Shown: positions 1 to 6,139, numbered from the stretch's first letter. The stretch is 11,027 nt of DNA from Novosphingobium sp. (GCA_009885425.1 VFKS01000069.1:1-11027); one strand, 5' to 3'. The notes: generated from the sequence alone by a model not told the origin. Made by a program: numbers and translations.

Positions 1-212
1 ACGCTATCTTCAGGCCCTTCGATCTGGGCCCGGTTGCCGCGCGCCGAGATATAAACACCCAGCCGGTTCTCGATCAGCACAAGGTTTGCGTCAAACTGCC
101 CGAACAAGGCGCCCAGAATGGTCGCTTCCTCGAATTCAAGTTCTGCCCTGGCGCGTTGCGGGGCGGAACGGGTTGGCGCTTCGTTATAGGCGCGGGCTGG
201 TTTGCGGGACAT
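1..212 (-). CDS. phoH: PhoH family protein, 5' part only (PhoH/YbeZ-type ATPase)
   Basis: Only the first 70 codons are in the window; the gene runs off the left edge. The visible N-terminus has a short basic leader (MSRKPARAYNEAPTR), then a segment from about residue 24 with LEFEEATILGALFGQFD and LIENRLGVYISARGNRAQIE, typical of the N-terminal domain that precedes the P-loop ATPase domain in PhoH/YbeZ proteins. The nucleotide-binding motifs would lie outside the window, so assignment rests on this domain and on position: phoH commonly follows miaB and precedes ybeY in alphaproteobacteria. The family is linked to RNA metabolism together with the endoribonuclease YbeY. The ATG at 212-210 follows an AAAGGAG ribosome binding site (222-216) with only 3 bases between them, shorter than usual. 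A 101-base gap from miaB holds a candidate promoter of its own. Confidence 0.85.
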   Translation of the reverse strand, partial: MSRKPARAYNEAPTRSAPQRARAELEFEEATILGALFGQFDANLVLIENRLGVYISARGNRAQIEGPEDS

Positions 213-229
213 ATGCTCCTTTCAAGCAC

Positions 230-244
230 GGACCGGTCAGGTCC
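230..244 (-). other. Inverted repeat in the predicted phoH leader
   Basis: GGACC (230-234) and GGTCC (240-244) form perfect 5-base arms around a 5-base loop. If the candidate promoter at 253-280 is correct, this hairpin would be at the very 5' end of the phoH mRNA, just before the ribosome binding site at 216-222. A role in mRNA stability or translation control is conjecture. Confidence 0.3.
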
Positions 245-252
245 GAGTCGCA

Positions 253-280
253 AGACTAGGCGCAGTGCTGCCGGGCGCAA
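253..280 (-). promoter_or_regulatory. Candidate sigma-70-type promoter for phoH
   Basis: On the minus strand a TTGCGC hexamer (280-275) and a TAGTCT hexamer (258-253) are separated by 16 bases. The predicted transcription start is near 246, giving a leader of roughly 35 bases before the phoH start codon at 212. The match to consensus is partial and this is inference from sequence only. Confidence 0.35.
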
Positions 281-298
281 GCGACAGATCGGTGACAG

Positions 299-313
299 GC
301 GGTGGAAAACCGC
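299..313 (-). other. Short hairpin directly after the miaB stop codon
   Basis: GCGGT (299-303) and ACCGC (309-313) are perfect inverted 5-base arms around a 5-base loop, abutting the miaB stop codon (316-314). On the minus strand there is no following T-run, so it is not a classic intrinsic terminator. It may slow decay of the miaB 3' end or be chance. Confidence 0.25.
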
Positions 314-1648
314 TCAGGCGTGTGCGGGATGCAACAGTTGCCCGGCCAGCGAATTGCCCCCGGCATCGAGCAGTTCGACTTCAACCAGATCGCCGATCGC
401 CGCTTCGCCAAAGAAGTGGACTGATTGCAGCCACGGCGATTTGCCGAGCCACTGGCCGGGCAGCTTGCCCTTGCGTTCGACCAACACGGTGCAGCGCTTG
501 CCGACCGAGGCCTGATTGAACGCCAGTTGGCCGATGTTGAGCGCGGTCTGTAGACGTTGCAGCCGTTCGTCCATAACCTCGGGAGGAATCTGCCCATCCA
601 TCGTCGCGGCGGGGGTGCCGGGGCGGGCCGAATACTTGAAGCTGAAGCACTGGGAATAGCCAACCGCTTCGACCAGCCGGATCGTGTCTTCAAATTCGGC
701 ATCGGTTTCACCGGGGAAGCCGACGATGAAATCGCCCGACAGCGCGATATCGGGCCGGACCGCGCGGACCCGGTCGAGGATCGCAAGATAGCTCGCCACG
801 CTGTGGCTGCGGTTCATCGCTTTGAGCACCCGGTCATTCCCGGCCTGGACCGGCAGGTGCAGAAACGGCATCAGCTTGCCGATGTCGCGGTGCGCCGCGA
901 TCAGCCCATCGGTCATGTCGTTGGGATGGCTGGTGGTGTAGCGAATGCGCGCCAGCGAGGGGATTGCGGCAAGCACCTCAATCAATTTCTCAAGTCCCCG
1001 GCCATCGGCATCGCGCCACGCGTTGACGTTCTGGCCGAGCAGGGTGATCTCGCGCGCACCGGCATCAACCAGTCTCTCCGCTTCGGCCACCAGATCACTG
1101 AACGGGCGCGATATTTCGGCGCCACGGGTATAGGGAACCACGCAATAGGTGCAGAATTTGTCGCAACCTTCCTGCACGGTCAGGAAGGCGCTGGGGCCGA
1201 CTTTGCGCCGCGCTGGCAAGACGTCGAACTTGGTCTCGGCCGGCATATCGGTATCGACCGGGCGGCCGCCGCCCATCGCTTCGGCGATCATCCCCGGCAA
1301 GCGGTGATAGGCCTGCGGGCCAACCACCATGCTGACCGCTGGCGCGCGCTTCATGATCTCCTCACCCTCGGCCTGGGCGACACAGCCGGCCACCGCGATC
1401 AGCGGCGCGGTGCCATCGTTGCGGCCCCATTCCTTGGTGATCCGGCCGATATCGGAATAGACCTTCTCGGCTGCCCTTTCGCGAATATGGCAGGTGTTGA
1501 GCACCACCAGATCGGCCGCTTCGCCATCGGGCGCGGGGCTGATGCCCTGCTGGCTGAGCAGCTCGGCCATCCGCTCGCCGTCATAGACGTTCATCTGGCA
1601 GCCAAAGCTTTTGACGCGGTATGTGCGGGGAGGCGAAAGTGCGGTCAT
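314..1648 (-). CDS. miaB: tRNA-2-methylthio-N6-dimethylallyladenosine synthase MiaB
   Basis: MiaB is a cytosolic radical-SAM methylthiotransferase that converts i6A37 to ms2i6A37 in tRNAs reading UNN codons, using two [4Fe-4S] clusters. At 444 residues it has normal family length. The N-terminal UPF0004 domain has the three auxiliary-cluster cysteines C17 (SFGCQMN), C53 (NTCHIRE) and C89 (AGCVAQ). The radical-SAM CxxxCxxC motif is C162, C166, C169 (EGCDKFCTYCVVPYTRG). A C-terminal TRAM domain covers roughly residues 375-440. The start is ATG at 1648-1646, 23 bases after the upstream acyltransferase stop. No strong ribosome binding site is visible, so translation may depend on coupling. The protein is intact, with all six cluster cysteines. 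The gene likely shares a transcript with fur and the two acyltransferase genes. Confidence 0.97.
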   Translation of the reverse strand: MTALSPPRTYRVKSFGCQMNVYDGERMAELLSQQGISPAPDGEAADLVVLNTCHIRERAAEKVYSDIGRITKEWGRNDGTAPLIAVAGCVAQAEGEEIMKRAPAVSMVVGPQAYHRLPGMIAEAMGGGRPVDTDMPAETKFDVLPARRKVGPSAFLTVQEGCDKFCTYCVVPYTRGAEISRPFSDLVAEAERLVDAGAREITLLGQNVNAWRDADGRGLEKLIEVLAAIPSLARIRYTTSHPNDMTDGLIAAHRDIGKLMPFLHLPVQAGNDRVLKAMNRSHSVASYLAILDRVRAVRPDIALSGDFIVGFPGETDAEFEDTIRLVEAVGYSQCFSFKYSARPGTPAATMDGQIPPEVMDERLQRLQTALNIGQLAFNQASVGKRCTVLVERKGKLPGQWLGKSPWLQSVHFFGEAAIGDLVEVELLDAGGNSLAGQLLHPAHA

Positions 1649-1671
1649 CGGGCGCGGCCTATAGCGCCGCG

Positions 1672-2559
1672 CTACGCAGAATCCAACGCATCTTCGCGCG
1701 GCGCCTTGTAACCGACCACATCGACATCGAAGCGGAACGGTCGCAGCGGCTTGCCCAACAACCCAGCCAGCCGCTCTTCGATCTGCTCACGGGCATGGGC
1801 CGCAATCTTTTTGCGCCCGGGAAAATCGTGCGGGTCGAACGGATCGAGGAAGTGAACATCAACCGTGAACGTGCCCGGCCGAGCAAAGATACGGCGGGCA
1901 TTGTCGATCCCACTTTCCTGGCCCAGCCAGGCAATCCATTCGGCGATCGGTCCGTAATCGAGCACCACCGGCTGCACCAGCATGCCGGGTGGCGGCGGTT
2001 CGAGGACGCTCAGCATCGAGGTTTTGAACGGCAGCAGCGAATGCCCGTCGGTAACCGTACCTTCCGGAAAAATCACCACCGACCAGGTGTCGGCTACGGC
2101 TTCGCGCAGCGCGTTGATCTGTTCGGCCACGTTCATCTTGGCCTGACGCTGGGTAAAAACCGTGCGGTTGAGACGCGCCATCCAGCCCAGCATCGGCAGA
2201 TCGGCAATCTCGGCACGCGCGACGAAGGCCGAGCCGGTGATCCCACCCAGCACCGGGATGTCGAACCAGGAAACATGGTTGGGCATGAAGAACACATCAT
2301 GCTTCAGCGGGACCCCGTGAACCCGCAGGCGTGCCCCGATGGCCCGCGTCGCTAGCCGCAGAAACCACATCGGGAAGGGCGAGCCGTATTTGACCAGGCG
2401 GAACAGGTGGTGAAGCGGAACTATCACCACCAAAGCCGCTATCAGCATGGCTGCGCGGGCATAGATCCGCCACCAACCGGCAAAATCGATCGGCAGCCGG
2501 TCGCCGTTATGGGCCCGGGCGATCGCGTCGGCCAAGTCAGGCACTGGGCGGCGCGCCAT
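1672..2559 (-). CDS. plsC: 1-acyl-glycerol-3-phosphate acyltransferase-like protein (PlsC/LPLAT family), second of a tandem pair
   Basis: The protein has 295 residues. It belongs to the PlsC/LPLAT family, which transfers an acyl chain to lysophosphatidic acid or a related lysolipid at the inner membrane face. A hydrophobic segment at about residues 34-53 is a likely membrane anchor. The catalytic HX4D motif is NHVSWFD with H95 and D100. The substrate-binding motif FPEGT lies at residues 164-168 and is canonical. It clearly resembles its upstream neighbour (LLPFK, QPVVLDYG and IAWLGQE blocks), so the pair probably arose by duplication. It starts 3 bases after the neighbour's stop, without a good ribosome binding site. 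It has about 40 more residues than the neighbour, partly an N-terminal extension and partly a C-terminal tail. The acceptor lipid cannot be told from sequence; it could be a lysophospholipid or ornithine-lipid acyltransferase rather than the main PlsC. Confidence 0.88.
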   Translation of the reverse strand: MARRPVPDLADAIARAHNGDRLPIDFAGWWRIYARAAMLIAALVVIVPLHHLFRLVKYGSPFPMWFLRLATRAIGARLRVHGVPLKHDVFFMPNHVSWFDIPVLGGITGSAFVARAEIADLPMLGWMARLNRTVFTQRQAKMNVAEQINALREAVADTWSVVIFPEGTVTDGHSLLPFKTSMLSVLEPPPPGMLVQPVVLDYGPIAEWIAWLGQESGIDNARRIFARPGTFTVDVHFLDPFDPHDFPGRKKIAAHAREQIEERLAGLLGKPLRPFRFDVDVVGYKAPREDALDSA

Positions 2560-2562
2560 CGG

Positions 2563-3330
2563 TCAGGATCGGTTCGTCAGTTCGCGCAGCAGGCCTTCGC
2601 GGGCGGCTTGGGCGATTGTTTTGCGATTTTCGAGCTGCGGCCCTGATAATGTGGGTAGAAAGGTCATAGTCAGCGTGATCGGCCGGCTGCGCGCCAGGAT
2701 CCGCACGAAATTGTCGAACCCGTGTTCTTCACCAACCCAGGCGATATCGGCCGCCTCTTCGCCGTAATCGAGCAGGACCGGCTGCACCGCAATGCCGCTA
2801 GGAAGCGGTTCGAAGGCAGAGAGCAGCGAACTCTTGAACGGCAACAGTCCGGTTCCGTCGCTGGTGGTGCCCTCAAGGAAGATCGTCAATGCATGGGTTT
2901 CAGCCATCGCGGTCCGCACCGCTTCAACCTGCTGCGCTATGCTACTGCGATCGTGGCGAGCGATGAACACTGTGCCATTCATCTCGCACAAGGTTTTGAG
3001 CAGCGGCATTGCCGCCAGCCCGTCATGCCCCACGAATGCAGTGCCGGTGACCCAGCTAAGCGCCGGGATGTCGATCCAGCTGACGTGATTGGCGATCAGG
3101 AACACCGGCCCAGCTGGTCGCTGGCCGCGCGGTTCGATCTGCACACCGGCGATCATCGCCACCCCGCCCAGAAAATATCGCGGCCACGGATTCTTAAGCG
3201 CCAGAAGGCGGCAGATGTAGAAGAATGGGACACAGATCAGCAGCAACGCGACCATCGCCGCGATTCGCAAAATCACCTTCGACCAGGCGGCCAGCGACAG
3301 GCTTCGCGGCAGGGCGAGTGCCGCGCCCAT
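2563..3330 (-). CDS. plsC: PlsC/LPLAT family acyltransferase, first of a tandem pair
   Basis: The protein has 255 residues from the ATG at 3330-3328; a TTG one codon upstream is possible but less likely. The fur stop TGA (3332-3330) shares one base with this ATG (TGATG), so translational coupling is expected. An N-terminal hydrophobic segment at about residues 20-45 is probably a membrane anchor. The catalytic HX4D motif is NHVSWID with H82 and D87. Motif III reads FLEGT at 151-155, with leucine in place of the usual proline of FPEGT, while the key glutamate E153 is kept. Conserved blocks such as LLPFKSSLLS and QPVLLDYG match the next gene, marking a tandem duplication. The family acylates lysophosphatidate or related lysolipids at the inner membrane. 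Which of the two paralogues is the main enzyme is unclear; the canonical FPEGT in the other copy slightly favours that one. Confidence 0.87.
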   Translation of the reverse strand: MGAALALPRSLSLAAWSKVILRIAAMVALLLICVPFFYICRLLALKNPWPRYFLGGVAMIAGVQIEPRGQRPAGPVFLIANHVSWIDIPALSWVTGTAFVGHDGLAAMPLLKTLCEMNGTVFIARHDRSSIAQQVEAVRTAMAETHALTIFLEGTTSDGTGLLPFKSSLLSAFEPLPSGIAVQPVLLDYGEEAADIAWVGEEHGFDNFVRILARSRPITLTMTFLPTLSGPQLENRKTIAQAAREGLLRELTNRS

Positions 3331-3752
3331 CAATCGTCGCGCTGCAGACGCACGCCGTAAAGCTCCATCCGGTGATCAACCAGTCGGTAGCCGAGTTTTT
3401 CGGCGATCAACTTTTGCAAGGCCTCAAGTTCGGGATCGACAAATTCAATCACCTTGCCGCTTTCGACATCGATCAGGTGATCGTGGTGCGCTTCGGGGGC
3501 GGCTTCATAACGCGAGCGGCCATCTCCGAAATCGTGACGATCAAGAATTCCCGCCTCTTCAAACAGCCGCACGGTGCGATAGACCGTGGCGATCGAGATC
3601 TTCGGATCGACCGCCGAGGCGCGCTCGTGCAGGCTTTCGACGTCGGGATGATCGGTCGCTTCAGAGAGAACCTTGGCGATTACCCGGCGCTGCTCGGTAA
3701 TCCGCAGACCGCGTTGGGCGCACAGGGCTTCGATATCAATGGCTTGGTGCAC
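3330..3752 (-). CDS. fur: Ferric uptake regulator family protein (Fur)
   Basis: Fur-family proteins are dimeric metal-dependent DNA-binding repressors of iron (or manganese, zinc) homeostasis genes. From the GTG at 3752-3750 the protein has 140 residues, normal for the family. The winged-helix DNA-binding part covers about 1-82, with the recognition region ISIATVYRTVRLFEEAGIL at 52-70. The metal-binding hinge has H89-H90-D91-H92 (EAHHDHLID). No C-terminal CxxC structural zinc pair is present; the only cysteine is C11. This is common in alphaproteobacterial Fur/Mur proteins, so the sensed metal may be iron or manganese. A longer reading from GTG at 3785 adds 11 residues, but that codon lies inside the upstream terminator stem and before the predicted transcription start. 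A GGAA (3762-3759) six bases before the chosen start is a weak ribosome binding site. The stop overlaps the next gene's ATG. Confidence 0.93.
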   Translation of the reverse strand: MHQAIDIEALCAQRGLRITEQRRVIAKVLSEATDHPDVESLHERASAVDPKISIATVYRTVRLFEEAGILDRHDFGDGRSRYEAAPEAHHDHLIDVESGKVIEFVDPELEALQKLIAEKLGYRLVDHRMELYGVRLQRDD

Positions 3753-3768
3753 TGGGGGTTCCGTCCGG

Positions 3769-3812
3769 AAAAAAGAAACGCCCACCGATCATAGACCGGC
3801 GGGCGATTTCTT
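3769..3812 (-). terminator. Intrinsic terminator after the mucR-like gene
   Basis: The stem is 9 base pairs, formed by 3797-3805 and 3779-3787, with a 9-base loop at 3788-3796. The pair 3800/3784 is a G-U wobble only in minus-strand RNA, which supports this orientation. Flanking A-rich and T-rich bases extend the stem, and minus-strand TTTCTTTTTT (3778-3769) follows. It begins about 20 bases after the mucR-like stop codon (3835-3833). Confidence 0.8.
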
Positions 3813-3815
3813 CAA
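3788..3815 (-). promoter_or_regulatory. Candidate fur promoter inside the mucR terminator
   Basis: On the minus strand TTGAAG (3815-3810) and TATGAT (3793-3788) are spaced by 16 bases. TATGAT matches five of six consensus bases and TTGAAG four of six. The predicted start is near 3781, about 28 bases before the chosen fur GTG at 3752. The -10 hexamer occupies the loop of the terminator hairpin at 3779-3805. Confidence 0.5.
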
Positions 3816-3832
3816 CCTTAAGCGATCAGGTT

Positions 3833-4273
3833 TCAGACCACCTTGGGCTTGCGTCCACGCTTTTGCCCAGGCTTGCGGCCCAGACCGATCTTGACCGCCA
3901 GTTCGCGACGCCGTTCGGCGTAGTTGGGTGCGACCATTGGATAGTCAGCCGGCAGGCTCCAACGCGCGCGATATTGATCCGGGGTCATGTTGTAGTGGGT
4001 CATCAGGTGGCGCTTGAGCATTTTCAGCTTCTTGCCGTCTTCCAGACACACAATGTAATCGGGCTTGATCGAAGAGCGGATCGAAACGGCCGGTTCAGGC
4101 AGCGCCTCAACCACAGTTACGGGCTGGCCCAGACCGGCCAGTGCTCCATAGACATTGCCGATCAGGCCGGCGACATCGTCCACCGAGACTGAATTGTTGC
4201 TGACGTGTGCAGCGACAATGTCTGAAGTCAGGGTGATCAGCATTTCGTTCATATCGGCTTGGGTTGCATCCAT
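3833..4273 (-). CDS. mucR: MucR/Ros family zinc-finger transcriptional regulator
   Basis: MucR/Ros proteins are alphaproteobacterial DNA-binding regulators with a single zinc-finger domain that bind AT-rich DNA and can act like H-NS; they often control exopolysaccharide, motility and cell-cycle genes. This copy has 146 residues, typical length. The N-terminal half (about 1-60) corresponds to the oligomerisation region. The zinc-finger region starts at C76-L-E-D79 and continues through KKLKMLKRHLMTHYNMTP with H89 and H93. The second cysteine of the Ros finger is replaced by D79, a change known in many MucR homologues. The C-terminal tail is strongly basic (GRKPGQKRGRKPK) and resembles an AT-hook. 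The ATG at 4273-4271 has a strong ribosome binding site, GGAAGGA at 4287-4281, with 7 bases of spacing. The AT-rich upstream region and downstream terminator suggest a single-gene transcript, possibly autoregulated. Confidence 0.93.
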   Translation of the reverse strand: MDATQADMNEMLITLTSDIVAAHVSNNSVSVDDVAGLIGNVYGALAGLGQPVTVVEALPEPAVSIRSSIKPDYIVCLEDGKKLKMLKRHLMTHYNMTPDQYRARWSLPADYPMVAPNYAERRRELAVKIGLGRKPGQKRGRKPKVV

Positions 4274-4345
4274 AGCCTGTTCCTTCCGTGTTGTAGTTAC
4301 CCAGTTTTGCTTTTGGTGCCCGGCATGTTTGCCAAGGACAATTTT

Positions 4346-4374
4346 CGCATATGCCAGTTCATCAAACTAGACAA
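4346..4374 (-). promoter_or_regulatory. Candidate mucR promoter with overlapping palindromes
   Basis: On the minus strand TTGTCT (4374-4369) and TATGCG (4351-4346) are 17 bases apart, with a predicted start near 4339 and a leader of about 65 bases. The perfect palindrome GCATATGC (4347-4354) overlaps the -10 and the inverted repeat GACAAGCTGTC (4370-4380) overlaps the -35, which is where a repressor would bind. The surrounding 4290-4400 is visibly AT-rich compared with the rest of the window. Confidence 0.4.
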
Positions 4375-4383
4375 GCTGTCAGG

Positions 4384-4398
4384 CTGTATTTTCTACAG
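4384..4398. repeat. Inverted repeat upstream of mucR
   Basis: CTGTA (4384-4388) and TACAG (4394-4398) are perfect arms around TTTTC. It lies between rimI and the candidate mucR promoter. It could be a regulator binding site or a weak hairpin at the end of the rimI transcript; on the minus strand no T-run follows it, so a terminator is not supported. Confidence 0.3.
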
Positions 4399-4445
4399 TG
4401 TTTTCTGCGGCAATTGCGCACCTGCGAAGTAGTGTCAGTTGGGGA

Positions 4446-4910
4446 TTACAAGTCTTTGGAAAAGGTAACCGCGTCCAAGCGCTCGCCAATGGCAGACCGG
4501 TAGTATTGCGCGCGCCGCCCGATCGGTTTGAAGCCGTGAACCCGATACAGTGCTTCGGCCGGATTGTTGGCGCGCATTTCCAACAGCAGCCGCGCCGCGC
4601 CACGCGCCTTGGCATCGGCGCAGAGCCGATCGAGCAGAGCCGAAGCTAGCCGCTTGCGCCGGTGCGCCGGATCAACCGCCAGCAGCAGCAGCTCCTCTTC
4701 CTCAAACCCGTGGCGCGACAGGAAGAATGCAGCGGCGGGCTCTCCGCCAACAGGTTCCCCGCCGTGGGCCGCGACCAGCGCATAGTGCGAATGGCCCAGC
4801 ATCAGCGCATCTTCAACTTGCCGCCGGTTCCAGGCCTCGCCAAAGGCGGGATCGAAGGCTGCTTGCATCACCGCCATCAACTGATCGATGTCATCGCCAG
4901 GCGCGGTCAA
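4446..4910 (-). CDS. rimI: Ribosomal protein S18 alanine N-acetyltransferase-like GNAT protein (RimI)
   Basis: RimI-type GNAT enzymes transfer an acetyl group from acetyl-CoA to the N-terminal alanine of ribosomal protein S18. The protein has 154 residues with a GNAT fold: the strand and loop ELLLLAVDPAHRRKRLASALL at about 73-93 form the acetyl-CoA site, followed by LLEMRANNPAEALYRVHGF and a C-terminal YYRS segment typical of RimI. The expected RxxGxG/A loop reads RRKRLA, so the usual glycine is arginine. The start is a TTG at 4910-4908 overlapping the tsaB stop (TTGA), which points to translational coupling; an ATG 11 codons downstream (4877-4875) would cut into the conserved N-terminus. The tsaB-rimI pairing is common in bacteria and supports the assignment. 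Other GNAT substrates cannot be excluded. Confidence 0.85.
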   Translation of the reverse strand: MTAPGDDIDQLMAVMQAAFDPAFGEAWNRRQVEDALMLGHSHYALVAAHGGEPVGGEPAAAFFLSRHGFEEEELLLLAVDPAHRRKRLASALLDRLCADAKARGAARLLLEMRANNPAEALYRVHGFKPIGRRAQYYRSAIGERLDAVTFSKDL

Positions 4911-5527
4911 GCGGCGGCTCCGGGCAGGCGTGCATCGGGCCCTCTGCCATAAAGCGGCGCGGTGTCGGCGCTCAGATCGGTGGGGCGAAGCAGAGCAAAC
5001 TGCCGTGCATCGGGCAGCAGCGGCAGGGCGCTACCGCTGCCGCGCAGCGCCACCAATGCCTCGGCCTGACTGCCCGCGACCAGAGCCGCCCCGGCCAGCG
5101 CCGCCGCCTGTGGGGGTGTGAGCGAGGAAAGTGGGGCGAGCGCGGCACCATCGGCGGAAAATTGCTGCACAAACCATTCGCCGTGGCCGCCGGTCATCGC
5201 CACGGTCAGCTCCGCGCCGGCATGCTGCGCGCGGGCCATCGCGGCGACCAGCGCCAAGGTCGGATAGCCCAGCAATTCAGCCCCCCAGGCAAAGGCCAGC
5301 GCGCGCGCCGCGGCGAGGCCGACGCGTACGCCGGTGAAGCTGCCCGGCCCCAAAGCGACCGCGATCCGCCCCGCTTTGCCTTTGTCCGGCAGCGCGGCGA
5401 TCATCGGCACCAGCTGTTCGGCATGGCCGCGGCCGAGCACGCGGCTTTCCCCAGCGATCAGGCCGTCGCCGTCAAACAGGGCGACCGAGCAGGCCTCGGT
5501 CGCGCAATCGATCACCAGGGTCTTCAT
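4907..5527 (-). CDS. tsaB: tRNA threonylcarbamoyladenosine biosynthesis protein TsaB
   Basis: TsaB is the scaffold partner of TsaD and TsaE in the complex that attaches threonylcarbamoyl to A37 of ANN-decoding tRNAs (t6A). The protein has 206 residues, slightly shorter than the E. coli form. It begins with the ASKHA-fold strand MKTLVIDCATEACSVALFD, followed by GRGHAEQL at about 32-39 and the TsaB hallmark GPGSFTGVRVGL at 60-71. The C-terminal PLYGRGPDARLPG segment is typical of alphaproteobacterial TsaB. The ATG at 5527-5525 lies 18 bases after the nitroreductase stop and has no clear ribosome binding site. The stop TGA (4909-4907) overlaps the TTG start of rimI. The protein is intact, and the gene probably belongs to one operon with the upstream nitroreductase and rimI. 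Confidence 0.95.
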   Translation of the reverse strand: MKTLVIDCATEACSVALFDGDGLIAGESRVLGRGHAEQLVPMIAALPDKGKAGRIAVALGPGSFTGVRVGLAAARALAFAWGAELLGYPTLALVAAMARAQHAGAELTVAMTGGHGEWFVQQFSADGAALAPLSSLTPPQAAALAGAALVAGSQAEALVALRGSGSALPLLPDARQFALLRPTDLSADTAPLYGRGPDARLPGAAA

Positions 5528-5545
5528 GCTGGCAGGCTTAGCGCC

Positions 5546-6139
5546 TTACGCCATCCGATTGAAAGTATCGAAATCAGGGCGCGGGCTGCGATCGAAGATG
5601 CTGGCGGGGTCGCCATAGCCCAAAGTCGAGAGCATCACCGACTTGCAGTTCGGCTGATCGGCAAAGAATGCGGCGTCGACCGCTTCGTTCGAAAAGCCGG
5701 TCATCGGCCCGGTATCCAGCCCCAGCGCGCGCGCCGCCATGATGAAGTAACCGGCCTGCAAAGTGGTGTTGAGGAACGCCGACTTTTCACGGAGCGCATC
5801 GTTGCCGACGAACCACGCACGCGCATCGGCGTGGGGGAACAGCCACGGCAGCTGCTCGTGAAACTGCATGTCCATCGCGACAATCACCGAAACCGGGGCA
5901 GAAAGGATCTTGGCGGCGTTCGCGGGCATGGTGCAGGCGGCGAGTTTCGCTTTGGCCTCTTCGCTGGTCACCCAGACCAACCGTGCTGGCAACTGGTTGG
6001 CGCTGGTCGGCGCCATTTTCATCAGATCCCAGATCGCGTGGAGTTGCTCAGTCGATACCGGCTGATCGAGAAAGGCGTTATAGGTCCGCGCGGTGCGGAA
6101 CAGTTGATCGAGCGAGGCATCGGGCAGCGGCTGGGACAT
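5546..6139 (-). CDS. Nitroreductase family protein, RutE/malonic semialdehyde reductase-like
   Basis: The protein has 197 residues and belongs to the FMN-dependent nitroreductase superfamily. The segment [13 protein letters not shown] (17-29), [10 protein letters not shown] (44-53), a central [12 protein letters not shown] block (138-149) and the end [17 protein letters not shown] resemble the RutE/HadB subgroup. E. coli RutE is thought to reduce malonic semialdehyde to 3-hydroxypropionate in pyrimidine breakdown. No other rut gene is visible here, so the physiological substrate is open; a general NAD(P)H-dependent quinone, enal or nitro reductase is equally possible. The ATG at 6139-6137 has an AGGAG ribosome binding site at 6150-6146 with 6 bases of spacing. 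It is followed by tsaB after 18 bases and preceded by the Nfu gene after a 70-base gap holding a repeat remnant. The protein is cytosolic; no signal peptide is visible. Confidence 0.85.
   Translation of the reverse strand: MSQPLPDASLDQLFRTARTYNAFLDQPVSTEQLHAIWDLMKMAPTSANQLPARLVWVTSEEAKAKLAACTMPANAAKILSAPVSVIVAMDMQFHEQLPWLFPHADARAWFVGNDALREKSAFLNTTLQAGYFIMAARALGLDTGPMTGFSNEAVDAAFFADQPNCKSVMLSTLGYGDPASIFDRSPRPDFDTFNRMA

Noticed and set aside
557..1711. A 384-codon open frame on the plus strand opposite miaB
   Set aside because: It is the antisense shadow of an intact miaB with all cluster cysteines; no family resemblance and no start signals.
1621..2355. A 244-codon plus-strand open frame opposite the second acyltransferase gene
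   Set aside because: Antisense shadow of a well-conserved gene; composition is Arg/His/Gln-rich and meaningless.
3753..3785. Longer Fur protein starting at GTG 3785
   Set aside because: The codon lies in the terminator stem and before the predicted transcription start, and the extra 11 residues are unlike related Fur N-termini.
4879..5660. Possible frameshift or fusion between tsaB and rimI
   Set aside because: Both frames are complete with family-typical ends; the TTGA overlap is a normal coupled junction.
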